From assembly GCA_003427395.1 (NCBI GenBank), contig BFEA01000183.1, positions 1,314,342-1,354,443 of the forward strand: 40,102 nucleotides of DNA, in the 5' to 3' direction. The first letter of the stretch is position 1. The number at the start of each line of letters is the position of its first letter. The notes beneath the pieces were generated by a model. The model had not been told where the DNA came from. It ran no database searches and saw only the letters and a program-made list of their open reading frames with translations. This document shows, one piece after another, positions 1 to 10,346 of the stretch. Both the position numbers and the translations under genes were made by a program. The DNA is from Chara braunii. Lineage: Eukaryota > Streptophyta > Charophyceae > Charales > Characeae.

Positions 1-1000
1 TAGAAGTTGCGGTGCACTACCTACTAGTGTAGGAGTGAAAAGCATGAGTGTGAGTAGGCTAGAATCCCAAGATTGCATCAAAGATCATCCATAGAAGTTG
101 CGGTGCACTACCTACTAGTGTATGAGTGAAAAATATTTGTGTGAGTAGGCTAGAGTATCAAGATTACATCAAAGATCATCCATAGAAGTTGCGGTGCACT
201 ACCTACTAGTGTATGAATGAAAGACAAGAGTTTGAGTAACCCAAATCATAAGTAACCAACATGAGATCATCCATAGATGAATGAGAGCAATACCTGCTAG
301 TGTGTGAGTGAAAAACAAGAGTTGCACTAGGCTGTCTCACAAGATTTGAGCAAGAGATCATTCATGGAGGAGTCGGAGGATCTCCTACTAGTATGTGAGT
401 GAAGAACAAGAGTTTGAGTAGCCCAAATCACAAGTAAGTAACATGAGATCATCCATAGATGAATCGGAGTACTACCTATTAGTATGTGAATGAAAAACAA
501 GAGTTGCATTAGGCTATCTCACAAGATTTGAGCAAGAGATCATCCATGAAAAAATCGGAGGATCTCCTAGTAGTATGTGAGTGAAGAACAAGAGTGTGAG
601 TAGCCCAAATCACAAGTAATCAACATGAGATCATCCATAGATGAATCGGAGCACTACCTACTAGTGTGTGAATGAAAAAATTGAGTTTGAGTAGCCCAAA
701 TCACAAGTAACCAACATGAGATTATCCATAGATGAATGGGAGCACTACCTACTAGTGTGTGAATGAAAAGCATGAGTTTGAGTAGCCCAAATCACAAGTA
801 ACCAACATGAGATCATCCATAGATGAATCGGAGGATCTTCTACTAGTATGTGAGTGAAGAACAAGAGTTAAGAGTAACCCAAATCACAAGTAACCAACAT
901 GAGATCATCCATAGATGAATCGGAGCACTACCTACTAGTGTGTGAATGAAAAACAACAGTTTAAGTATCCCAATAAGAAGAAGAGGATGAAGAAGAAGAA
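1..1000. repeat. 91-bp tandem satellite, about 11 units
   Basis: Unit starts fall at 1, 92, 183, 274, 365, 456, 547, 638, 729 and 820, an exact 91-bp period. The last start is at 912 because the unit before it carries one extra base. Each unit has a CACTACCTACTAGTGTGTGA-like core and ends in GAGATCATCCA or a close variant. Three head types occur: TAGAAGTTGCGG (units 1-3), TAGATGAATCGGAGCAC, and a GGAGGATCTCC type (units 5, 7 and, in part, 10). Units 4-5 and 6-7 repeat as a pair. The array runs off the left edge, so its true length is unknown. Short minus-strand reading frames inside it merely read the repeat. Confidence 0.97.
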
Positions 1001-1143
1001 GGAAAACAAGAAGGAGATGAAGATTAAGGAGAAGAAGAGGAAGAAGCGGAAGAAGAATAAGGAGGAGAGGAGAAAGAAAAAGAAGGAGAGGAAGAGGGAG
1101 AAGAAGAAGAAGAAGAAGAAGAAGAAGAAGATGAAGAAGAAGA
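968..1143. repeat. Purine (AAG/GAA)n microsatellite tract
   Basis: This is an almost uninterrupted A/G run made of AAG, GAA and AGG triplets, with its purest part near 1100-1140. It starts inside the last 91-bp satellite unit, which is cut off after about 55 bases. Poly-Lys/Glu, poly-Ser and poly-Leu reading frames over it are repeat artefacts. Polypurine tracts of this kind can form triplex DNA. Confidence 0.95.
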
Positions 1144-2339
1144 TGCATCATCTTCCTTCCACTCACCTTGCTGATGTCTTGGAGATGGAGTCTCAAGCTT
1201 GATGATGCTCTCCTCCTCCTTGCACAACTCCTCCTTGGCTATGGCTCCCTCCTTCTTCAAGCCTCTCTCCTTCCTCTCTCACCTCTTCCCAAGTTGCCTC
1301 AAACTCCCATCACCATGGTTATGGAGTCCTCCCCTCTAGGAGGGCTAATGGGGCTCTCTCTAGCCTCTCTCTGTTCCTCATACCCAGGGGGCTATGGCGG
1401 ATCACCTCCCTTAGTGCCAGCCTCACGACCTCTAGTCTCTAGAGCCTCTCCCTAGTTCATGATCTCCACCAAGCTCCCAAACTAGCATGGGCTCTCCTCT
1501 TCTTTCTCCAAGTGAAAGAGTGCTCTCATGAGCTCACTTGGGCAACATGGGTACTCCTCATGCAATTGTGAAAGTGGCGGACTGAATTCCTAGCTTATGT
1601 AGGCTGGAACCAGCAGTCCGGTCAGCCCATGAGCCTCCCCATGAGCCTTGAGGTGAACCGAGGTACCCCCAAGGCAAAATTTCACTACTAGGCCCCTTTC
1701 GGAGGTACTTGGGCCTCTTTTTGGCCAAGTACATGCAGTCCGACTGGTTGGTACGAGCTCGGATTGCCTCTTGGCCTACTTCGGCCTCCTTTTCACTTCA
1801 CAAATGCTGCCCCCTTGGGTCCTAATGCCCAAGGGGCAATTTTACTTGAGAGAAAAAGGCCTAGTGTGCCTTTTTCTCGATTTTTTCAGTTTGTACCCTA
1901 TTTTTGGTAGGCCGAGATATTTTTTCATGCAGCGCCACATTTCCAGCCTTGGATCTGTCTGAGATCCAAGGCCAGCAATATTCCTTGCCTCCCCCAAGTA
2001 GCCCTTGCCTCGATTTTGAGGCCCTAACTCCACCTTTTCAATTTTTGGTGCATCTAGCTCTCTTTTTCGGCCAAATGCACAGTTTCGTCTTTTTCTCTCA
2101 TTTGTTTCTTTCCATTTTGGGCTTCCACCTCATTCCGAAGCTGGCCGTTTTGAGTTGGCCTACAAAAAACGGCTAGTTCCTCTCCACCATGAGATCTGAT
2201 CTCAGATCCATGGTCTAAAAGAAAACCGGTCATTTCCTTTTTGCACTTTCTCTCATTTTCTATTTTTTAATTCAGATTTTATTCAGATATGGCCCCAAGG
2301 GTCGTATCTCTACAATCCGGATTGCCCTCCCTCATTCTA
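1144..2339. other. Pyrimidine-rich non-coding stretch
   Basis: No gene is recognised. The plus strand is rich in C and T (CTCC, CTTG and TTTT words). A perfect hairpin (CCTTGGATCT, five-base loop, AGATCCAAGG) lies at about 1949-1973. GCAGTCCG words recur here and throughout the next 3 kb, which suggests one old repeat family extends over the whole stretch. Confidence 0.6.
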
Positions 2340-2935
2340 GGGGGGATGAGGTCACAGTTGGGACCTGCCAGTCCCTACTGTGCAGGTCCCAATAGGCCGG
2401 CACACTCTCCTCTACTCTTTTCTCCCTTTTTGTCCCATTCTCCCTCATTTCTCTCTCATTTTTCTTTCTTTTTCTTTTATTTCAGTTGTGACAAGTGTCA
2501 AACTGTTGTGCACCTTTTTTCTAGGCCCTAAGACCTCATTCAAGGCCAGGTTCATGACTGTTACTTGGCCGTTACATCTCGGATTCCAACAATGGCACCC
2601 CCATGCTCCTAGAGGGCTCCGTTTTGTCTCCGTTTGCCCATTGTTTAGCCCCCTTTGCTCCGATTTTCTAAGGACAACCTTTTTCTCATGTTGAGCCTCT
2701 TGAGGCGCTATGTTCTCATGCCTAGCTAGTCCGAGATATCTCCGACTGCTGGACAGCCCTCCCAAAACCATTATTTTGTTTTCTTTTTCCCCCACAGCTT
2801 TCCCAATTGCCCCCACTGGTGCTTGCACTAGTGGTGCTAATATTTTCCACCGTATAGATCCTTGATCTCGACGGTGCCGTTTGCTTGCACAAATATTCCT
2901 TGTGCTTGCTCATGGTTCCCTTGGGACATCCCAAG
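2340..2935. repeat. Diverged long repeat, copy A
   Basis: This copy matches 3790-4375 in order. Shared landmarks are the GGGACCTGCCAGTCCCTACT hairpin, a CT-rich run, a CAAGTGTCAA word, a CCGTTA(C/T)ATCTCGGA block, a ...CACTAG(T/C)G...CTAATATT... block followed by GATCTTGACGGTGC-like sequence, and CCTTGGGAC. The offset is about 1.43-1.45 kb throughout, so the two copies are an old tandem duplication. No coding potential was recognised. Confidence 0.75.
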
Positions 2936-3257
2936 TCTCCGCCACTCTCCTCCATACTAGTTTCATTTTCTTGTCCCGCAGGCGGTCCCGCCAGCGCGCG
3001 TCCCGTTTTTCCGACTTTTATTATTTAGGCCCACTTGGTCCCCGACAACATTTCGGACGGTGTCCCATTTTTATTTTTGGGTTCCCCTTGCCCTTGGTGG
3101 TCCCATCATCTCAACCTGTATGCCGATTTTTCTAGGTCGTGAGATCTCATCTCACGGTTGCCGTTTACCGTCTCTACTTGCCTTATGTCGAAATCACTCT
3201 TTTCTAGCCTTCCCTGCTTGCCGTGGTTCATCTTCCCTTAGCGTAGGCATCCCCATG

Positions 3258-3600
3258 CAGCCCGTTATTTCTCGGACTGCAGTCATGGTCATTTTCCTAG
3301 TCCCACAACCCTACAACTTGCCTCATGCTAAAAGAAAATGAAGCATTAAATTTTCAAGTGCATCCGGGCTCAATATCGGTTCGGATGCACCTAGAACATG
3401 TATTTTCCCTCCCCCATGCATTCCATTGCAACTCGGACTGCAATAGGGGTCAATTTCCTAGCCCCAATGCCCCACAACTAGCCCTATTCAAAAGAAAAAG
3501 AAATGACCAATTCCCAAGTGCATCCGGACTTGATTTTGGCTCCGAATGCACCAAAAACATGTGTTTCTCTTCCCCTATGTAATCCGTTTCATTTCGGTTG
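3258..3600. repeat. 161-bp tandem repeat, about 2 copies
   Basis: CTCGGACTGCA begins at 3271 and again 161 bases later. Each time it is followed by a TTTCCTAG(T/C)CCCA block, an AAAAGAAAA(T/A)GAA block, AAGTGCATCCGG and an (A/G)AACATGT(A/G)TTT block. A further CTCGGACTGCAATAATGG occurs near 4016 inside long-repeat copy B, so the unit belongs to the same family. Confidence 0.8.
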
Positions 3601-3604
3601 CATA

Positions 3605-3657
3605 GGGCCTTGGTTTTCTTTGATTTTCTCTGCAAAAATCAAAGAAAATCAAAGTCC
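3605..3657. repeat. Hairpin with GAAAATCAAAG arm
   Basis: CTTTGATTTTC near 3620 is the exact reverse complement of GAAAATCAAAG near 3645, with a short A-rich loop between them. No run of T follows that would make it a terminator of known type. It is probably a structural part of the surrounding repeat. Confidence 0.6.
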
Positions 3658-3729
3658 TTTGTAACCGCCATATTCTAGAAGGAATCTGGTCACGGATGAA
3701 TATCCCGAAGTGACCGTTTTTTACCGTTA

Positions 3730-3790
3730 AGGGTTTTTTCTCTTTTCTTTTCTTTTCTTTTCTCTTTTCTTTTCTTTTCTTTTCTTTTCC
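3730..3790. repeat. (TTTTC)n microsatellite
   Basis: Twelve or so TTTTC pentamers, two of them shortened to TC, run from about 3735 to 3790, directly before the hairpin that opens long-repeat copy B. Confidence 0.95.
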
Positions 3791-4375
3791 TCCTTTCTTG
3801 GACAGTAGGGACCTGCCAGTCCCTACTTGTGGCAGTCCCTACTAACGGCCAACTCACTCACTCCCTCTCACTCTTTTTGTTTTATTCTCCCACTTTTTCT
3901 TTTCTTTTCTCTCTTTTTTCTAGCATGCCAAGTGTCAAGTGGTCGTTAAGGCCCTTTTCTAGCCCCTTCCTCTTAGTTTTGGCCCTTCCTATGCCCAAGG
4001 TGCAGTCCGTTATATCTCGGACTGCAATAATGGTCTTCTCATGCCCATAGGAGCTCCCTTTTACTGCTACCTTTCTCCCACAATGACCCCTCCTACTCCG
4101 AGTTTCTCCCGGAGGCCTATTTTTCGCATGGGGTCTCTTTTGACTCTATTTTCTTGAGGGAGGCTGATCCGAGTTTTTTTGGATTGCTCCCATGCCTCCC
4201 ACTTCAAGTTTCTTTACTTTTTCTTTTCCTTTTGGCCTTCCCGTTTGCTACCGCTAGTGCACTAGCGGAACTAATATTCTTGGTCGTCACGATATCGATC
4301 TTGACGGTGCACCTTGCCTTTATTATTTTCTTTCATGCGGCGCCGCCGTTTCTCCTTGGGACTTTTACATGTTCC
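3791..4375. repeat. Diverged long repeat, copy B
   Basis: This is the second copy of the block at 2340-2935. It opens with a perfect hairpin: AGTAGGGAC at 3804-3812, loop CTGCCA, GTCCCTACT at 3819-3827. GGCAGTCCCTACTAACGGCC follows. The downstream blocks keep the same order as in copy A. Copy A carries the same hairpin with one mismatch, plus an alternative 9-bp pairing (GGGACCTGC with GCAGGTCCC). Confidence 0.75.
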
Positions 4376-4390
4376 CGCCATCCGCCCCGT

Positions 4391-4520
4391 CGGCAGTCCC
4401 CGGCACTTAGTCCCACCGGCGGTCCCCGGCACTTAGTCCCACCGGCGGTCCCCGACACTTAGTCCCATCGGTAGTCCCCGGCACTTAGTCCCACGGGCGG
4501 TCCCCGACACATTTCGCCCC
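4391..4520. repeat. 26-bp GC-rich minisatellite, 5 copies
   Basis: Units start at 4391, 4417, 4443, 4469 and 4495, an exact 26-bp period. Each reads roughly CGGCGGTCCCCGGCACTTAG followed by TCCCAC, with a few substitutions. The last unit decays into ACATTTCG. There are no spacers, so this is not a CRISPR-like array. Confidence 0.96.
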
Positions 4521-5056
4521 CGATGCCATTATTTTTACTTAGTCCCACGTGACCCCGGGTACCTTTTTCCGAGGTGTCCTACGTCCCTTGGGCATTTTGC
4601 CGCCCCATAGTGACCCCTTTCCCTTGTCTTTTTCTCGCGCCTAGCTCGCGTCGATTTTTTTGGTCGTGGGGCTCTAACTCGAGGCTCCCGTAGGTGGCCC
4701 CCACGTTGGCCCCTTATTCTCTAGCTTCTCACGGCCCCGGGATCATCTATCTTTGACTTCCTCATTCTTTCGTCGCCGCCATGCTGCGTTTGCTGGTTCA
4801 AGGGCCCTTTGGTCTTAGTCTTATTGCATTCCAACGGCCCTCTCGGCCTCATACTATGTTCTACGTGCCCCTGTTCTTGTGCTCACTCGCTTGCCGTTGT
4901 CGGTCCTCGCCTTATGCGGTTTTCTCCTCAGGGCTATACTCCCTCCTCTAGCCTAGTCCTTTGTCTTTTCTCTCTCCTGCCTCCTTACTCCAGATTTCTC
5001 TGTTGTGCATAATTCGTCTATATTCAGTCTCGTGAGTGATGGGAAGTTATTGTTAT
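4521..5056. other. No gene recognised
   Basis: Moderately GC-rich, pyrimidine-biased DNA continues from the minisatellite to the next hairpin. Short open frames show no domain, and their codons follow the base bias. This is probably the remainder of the long repeat family. Confidence 0.5.
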
Positions 5057-5107
5057 TCGGGACTCACCAGTCCCGACAACGGCCCACGCCCTGAGCATGA
5101 GCGTGGG
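5057..5107. repeat. Two perfect hairpins, remnant of a third long repeat
   Basis: TCGGGACT, loop CACC, AGTCCCGA occupies 5057-5076. CCCACGC (5083-5089) pairs with GCGTGGG (5101-5107). The first hairpin and the following AACGGCC recall the heads of copies A and B, so this looks like a third unit. It is cut off by the retroelement array that begins about 75 bases later. Confidence 0.6.
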
Positions 5108-5180
5108 TGGGCCAACCCAACTAGGACCCGCATAGGGTCGACACAAGCTCGAAAGTCTAACGGGGTTAAGCCCTACACCG

Positions 5181-6704
5181 TACCGAGCAAGCACACACAA
5201 GAGAGAGACACTAAGACAAGCACAATCAAGGAGTCGATCCCCCAGCATCAAATCGTACGTGCGACCATCAACGAATGTACAACTGCATTCACGGATACCA
5301 CGTGAATCAGAGAAGAGGAACTGTCGGCAAGCAGTCTCTCACATGAGTCAAAATAGAAACATTCACTAATACACATGATCCTCGACGCACACAAATCGAA
5401 CCGAGTGTGAGACACAGAAGGAAACAACAGAGCCCGAAAAAATTACACATAAAGAACAAGGCTTCAAAAATCCAGCCAGAGAGGCAAAGACTCACTCCGA
5501 CATATCAATCCTCAAACCAATGAGGTTATCCCTCAACATGTTTAGACTACCCCGCAAGTAGCGTCACCAGGAGCTACCCTGATCATATTGAACCACAACT
5601 TGGCTTAGGAGGCCAATACCATAGCCTTGCCTCCTTAAATATTATATCCTAAACCAGTACGCTCAATTCCTACATAGAGACTTAATGTCCAGCAATCATC
5701 CGAAAATAAACCTGGACCAGTGTGTGACGAGACTCGCGAAAAAGCAGATCCATAGAAAACCCAGGGAGAAGATAGGTTCATCAAAGTCGGCAGGCATCAC
5801 TCCATCCGGAGAAAACAATTTAGTGAAGATCAGAGCCCAAATTATTACACAAGCAACCAAACACACAAGGAAAACACACAGGAAACACAACAAAGACAAC
5901 ACAATAGAAAACACTTGGCGCTCCTCTCTGTAGAAACGCGAAGATAGAACCCTCAATCAATGTTGAAGAGTATGTTTGGTCGAATCACAATGAACAAAGG
6001 CGGTGGCCTCACCAGGTAGAGACCATAGAAGCCCTTCAAACCGAAAACACATCAGGAGGTCCGCAAGAGTGTCCAAAGGTCGCAACGTAGGTTCACGAGA
6101 TAGCGCGTCAATGCACATGAGCCAATGACCGATGCTGAAGAGTGCGCACAACCAACCTCTAGCGCAACAGGGGGAGGCGGCTTCCTCGAGGGGCGACCAT
6201 AGATGCCCTTCAAACCGAAAATGTGCCAGGAGGCTCAAGTCTCGAAACAACGCCTCAAGACCGAAGAGGACTCGAGCATTACTCGTCCTCCAGGTATAGC
6301 AGAGACGAGGAGGTACGAGTCCCTAAAACCGTAAGAAAGTCGGAGACCCAAAGCCCGGACAAAGGCGGGAAAGCAAACGGGCGGGAAAATCATGTGCCGC
6401 CGTAGTACAAATTAAAGCAAAATACTGCGGACCAAGGATGGTCATCTCTTAGCGCCGTAGCCACACAGACGGGCCATGTCAGAAAATGATATTCCCAAAA
6501 AACCATATCGTCAGATCAGGGCCGAGCAGCGAAGGCCAAAAACAAGGCACATGAAAAAGGCACCGGAGCCTAGGAAAGGCAACATGCCCAAAAACCTAGG
6601 CAGGGCAGAAAGGCGTCGTGAGACATCACACAAGGCTCCCAACAAGGCCAAAAAAGGCTTTCAAGTGAAGGTAAGGCAAAAAAGTCAAGCCGCCAGATAA
6701 ACCC
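5181..6704 (-). other. 3' region of Penelope-like copy 1
   Basis: This stretch lies downstream of the reverse-transcriptase stop and is matched nearly end to end by 10572-12098 of copy 2. It contains an imperfect internal direct duplication of about 173 bp: GACCATAGAAGCCCTTCAAA near 6022 and GACCATAGATGCCCTTCAAA near 6196. A short minus-strand frame at 5957-6250 reads across both halves and has no known domain. A CUG(A/G)UGA...(G/U)AAAC arrangement around a small stem lies at 5540-5570 (see findings). No promoter or terminator was recognised. Confidence 0.6.
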
Positions 6705-8670
6705 TCATGAGGTTATACGGGCCACAATGGCAGCTTCCACCAAACCGGATTTTTCAGCGAAGCGAAGGGAAGCACGGGTAATAAATCTCATTGCGTAGTT
6801 ACGCAGCACCATCTCCCGCCGAACAGCAAGGAAAACAGTCCTTGTTCCGAACTTATCCGTCGAGAGACGAAATACCCAATACAAAGTGTTGGTGATGGCA
6901 CCAACCTTTGCCTGCTTAGAGAGTAGGAATCAAAGTTATGGAAAAAAATAAAAGTTAGCCGTCCTAAGCGCCAGAGGCTATCTACATTCTTGACAATAGT
7001 CGAAATGCAGATAGTCACTCCCATTCGCTCAACCAAGACCCCAACAAAGGTCCAAAACTCCGAATTGGTATCAGTCCTTTCAAGTCGCACGTGACTACCA
7101 TAGCAAGAACAGAACTCAGACAAAATGCGCTCAGCACGGTAAAGACCGATCCTGCTACGGGCGGCAACAAAGATCGTAACATCGTCCACAATCCAAAAAC
7201 CAAAAATCAGTCATTGATCCCCACCTAATGACGAAAGAAACTTATTCTCGGCATAGGCACAAAGAATACAACCCAAGGAACAACTTGTCAACTTCCCCAT
7301 AGATACGTCAATCAACTGTTTCAAAAATCTCCCCTCATACCATATGTACATGAAGCGAAATTTATGGCCACCATGTCCTCAATATCCAACAAAGACACCA
7401 AGATGTACTCAGGATGATATGAACCAAGGGACAAATAGGCAGCGCTCCCACGCCGAGCTAGACTAACTACCCGGTAGCCCTTTTGTCAAAAACGGGAAAT
7501 AAACCACAAAACAACATCACGAATATCGTCCTGACGCAAAAACGCAAACATGTCCTTGACATCGAAAGAAGCAAAATTGACGTCAAGAATACCAGGGAGC
7601 TTCCCCAGAGCATCGTTCATTCTATGAAGCCCAGTGGTGAACATATCTACGGATTTGATATTGAAGTTCGATCTCCAGGGCAATGCAAAAAGCAGGCAGT
7701 TCAATGCCCTAGCAACATGAGAGGAGCCCAAACATGTTGGCTCCGAAATTGTCGGGATTTAGGGCGCCACCTAAGGAGATCCTTGTGCTCAAGCAAAACA
7801 TGGGTTAGGCCAAAGCTCCCCTTAGGGTCGCATCTCCCTAGACGCTCAAGCTTATAAGTACGGAAAAACCACTTCATCCGTTCGATAATTTTATCCTGAG
7901 ACTCCTCAGCCGCTTGAAAAGAAGGACTAAAATCGAAAGGAAGACGCAGGAAATGTCAATATAACTCAGCGCAAATAACAAGAGTGTCGGCGTAACTGCA
8001 AGCAATAGGAATACATACGAACTTCCGTAACCTTACAATCCACGACCTCATGAGAGAATTCATCCAAGAATCTTTTAGTTGTGAGGTCGACCAGCAACCT
8101 CGCGACTGGAGAGGATCAACCACAAACAACGACCGAACTGTTCCACATACTGCTACCAATTCTTTCCCCAATTCGGTGATGCCCATGCCAATAGTCTGAG
8201 AAGGGTATATTCCGGGAGTTCCGAAAAAGGTCCGGTAAAGAAGGGATCTCATTCATCCGAGTCATAACATGCAAGTCGTGCCTCTTCCAAAAACTTTCTC
8301 CTTCACAGGCACAGACCATAGGCAAAACTCCATGTAAAAACCGATTCTGTGTCCAGATAAGTTCACCCACTTTCTTGTTTTTTTTTTCAAATAAAGCGTA
8401 CACGCCACTTAATCAACTCACGAACACAAAAAGAGATAGTCGAATCATCAATAATATGGATAACAAGAGTCAGAACAAAACTAGACTGCAATCGGTGATC
8501 AAATACAACATGAATGACAATTTTCCTACGAATATCAAATCCGATCATCCTTTTAACTGCCAGAGCCATAATTGCCTCCAGGGTTACTTGAGGATCTTTC
8601 TTGGAAAAAAACCGTGTAGCTCTGAACAAACAAACCAACCCGTCGATGAACTTCCGACCCAAATCCCTCC
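6705..8670 (-). pseudogene. Reverse transcriptase of Penelope-like copy 1, frameshifted
   Basis: Several frames read in order give a reverse transcriptase. First comes a pre-RT region with VRELIKWRVRFI and then KVGELIWTQNRFL (about 8450-8350), followed by LHVMTRMNEIPSLP. The segment GLTHVLLEHKDLLRWRP (about 7800) precedes the palm. Motif A is SFDVKDMF (about 7550-7570). A motif-B-like QLIDVSMGKLTS lies near 7300 and is followed by CAYAENKFLSSLG. Motif C is WIVDDV (about 7180-7195), then FVGVLVERMGVTI and a thumb with NFDSYSL. The end is ARITS and a TGA at 6705-6707, shared by copy 2. The catalytic Asp residues of A and C are kept, although frameshifts and stops break the frame at least five times. 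The A-motif style (FDVK.MF..L) differs from LINE and Ty3 enzymes and fits Penelope-like ones. A different RT lineage with the same style is possible. Confidence 0.7.
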
Positions 8671-9479
8671 GTCGCCAAGGTTGCTAAAGCAGAAGACGAA
8701 ACTCCCCCTTCAAGATAACCCTACCATTGGGCGTAACCATCAGCGGACCAATGAGGACGTCACCCGCAGCTTCAAAGCCACTACGGACGTCACAGAGGCA
8801 GGAACGTTGTTGCATCTGCGAAACAGGAGAAGTACCAAAGGTACGTCATACGACTCACGACTTATCAGCCCAACTCCCCCTGGTGAGTCAAACATCCGTA
8901 TGCACCAATGCCCCTAAACAGAGATCTTCGTTCTTAGTGCAAAACTTAACAAAAGTCGAGACAGTGGGAATCGGTGCTACATTAAGTCTCCTGCGTTGGC
9001 GGGACAACCTTTGGGTCCTACCAGAAATACGTCATCCACGTCTAGAATTCAGAAAAGGGTCAACATACGGAATAACAACGTTTCAACTTTATCCACCAAA
9101 GAGAGACGATTAACCAGAGGTACAACTACATACTCCTAAATCCCAAAGGGTCTTAACCATTTGTAAAGTCCAGGGCACACCCCAGTTCCACCAGAAAAAG
9201 AGGTTCGAACATGCTCACCTCATATGATATACAAGCCCCAAATCGTACACCCCACATATTGTGCCTGACACGAAGGAAAGGATAAGAGATAGACGATCGG
9301 ACCTTTATCCCAGGAGAGTCAGTCAAGACAGTAGAGTAGCCCTTAATTTCTCCTACCAGAGCAAGAGCAACAAAGCACAAAGTACAACAAATCAAAGACA
9401 AAAGCATTATCCCGACTCTTCATAACTTTAAGCAGGTTACTCCAAAAACTGGAGAAGCGTGCTAGTCATACGAGGTTCG
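8671..9479 (-). other. Link between zinc-knuckle ORF and RT
   Basis: The stretch is broken by stops in all minus-strand frames and has no recognised domain. Part of it (8973-9353) is also present in copy 2, so it belongs to the element. A frame at 9153-9407 is open but unrecognised. It may be a decayed linker, an intron or an untranslated region. Confidence 0.45.
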
Positions 9480-10346
9480 ACTTAGCATTCTTTGGCGAAT
9501 AAGGTGGAGACGCCATAGCAGTCTGAGCCGGGATCAGGATAAAGCCCTCGTAGGCCAACCTAGTTCGAGCAACAATGATACGATCAATAGAGGACTCTTT
9601 AGTGCAATAGTGGAGGCCTTCATTAATATAGATCTTCTTCAACTAATCATGTCGAAGGCCCTCAAAAGTTGTACGTTGTTCGATAATATAGTGAAGGAGA
9701 TCATCCGGCCCTCCTCCAAACGGGACCTTCTTCCTTCTGTCCTCCACCTGCCTGGAACACTCAGCATGAGTGCGCACATCCTCCGTAGCAGAGCCATCTA
9801 TGTTGAAGGTTGGTTGTCGGAGGGCCATTCCATCTGCTGAGGGCATCTTACCCCATCTACATTTCTCGCGAAGAGTGTACAAGCGCCTAATCTCATCATC
9901 GATATCCTTAACCTCATCATGCTCGTCATCCCGCTCTTCCCTTCTCCTAAAGGATGGCGGCGTACGCATCATCGGGACTTCCTCCCGCCTAGTGTCGTCA
10001 TGATTAGCAAGGAATTGTTGTCCGAGTAAGGTCAGCAACTCGGCCTTGGTGGCTTCAGCATGACGCGTCATCTCCGCCTAAGTTGCTCTTGGATACGTTG
10101 TATATCCTACATTTCTTTCTTGAGCGCCTCCTGTTGCTTGCGCTCATGGAGGAGTGTATGGAGGAATTCCTTTTCCTCAAAACCCTTTGGATTCCGATGT
10201 GGGGTCCAAAAGCAAGGAGTAGTAGGAGTAGGCGTCCCTGAACCACTAGCAGCATTAGTATCAGGATTACCTCGATTGGTTGGACACTCCCGAGTAAAAT
10301 GTCCATCACCCCCGCAGGTAAAACACTTCGAATTATTAGCCATCAT
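9480..10346 (-). pseudogene. CCHC zinc-knuckle ORF of the Penelope-like element
   Basis: The frame starts with ATG at 10346. At residues 8-21 it reads CFTCGGDGHFTREC, a textbook CX2CX4HX4C zinc knuckle as in Gag-type nucleic-acid-binding proteins. A Ser/Thr/Pro-rich linker and a charged region likely to be coiled-coil follow (HERKQQEALKKEM). A TAG then interrupts the frame at about 10107. The same protein seems to go on as DIQRIQEQLRR and, one frame over from 10071, as MTRHAEATKAELL with a very acidic/basic stretch. After another stop near 9643 it resumes as LKKIYINEGLHYC. The first ATG is a reasonable start because the knuckle follows at once. The probable role is binding element RNA. Whether it was a separate ORF1 or the N-terminus of the RT protein cannot be told from these broken copies. 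Confidence 0.65.

Noticed and set aside
1-1000. CRISPR-like array
   Set aside because: The whole 91-bp unit is repeated with no unique spacers, and the surroundings are eukaryotic.
843-1260. Poly-Leu, poly-Lys/Glu and poly-Ser open frames
   Set aside because: They only read the (AAG)n tract and the satellite in different frames.
1168-1455. Plus-strand open frame of 95 codons
   Set aside because: It lies in C/T-rich DNA where stop codons are rare; no domain, and the composition follows the base bias.
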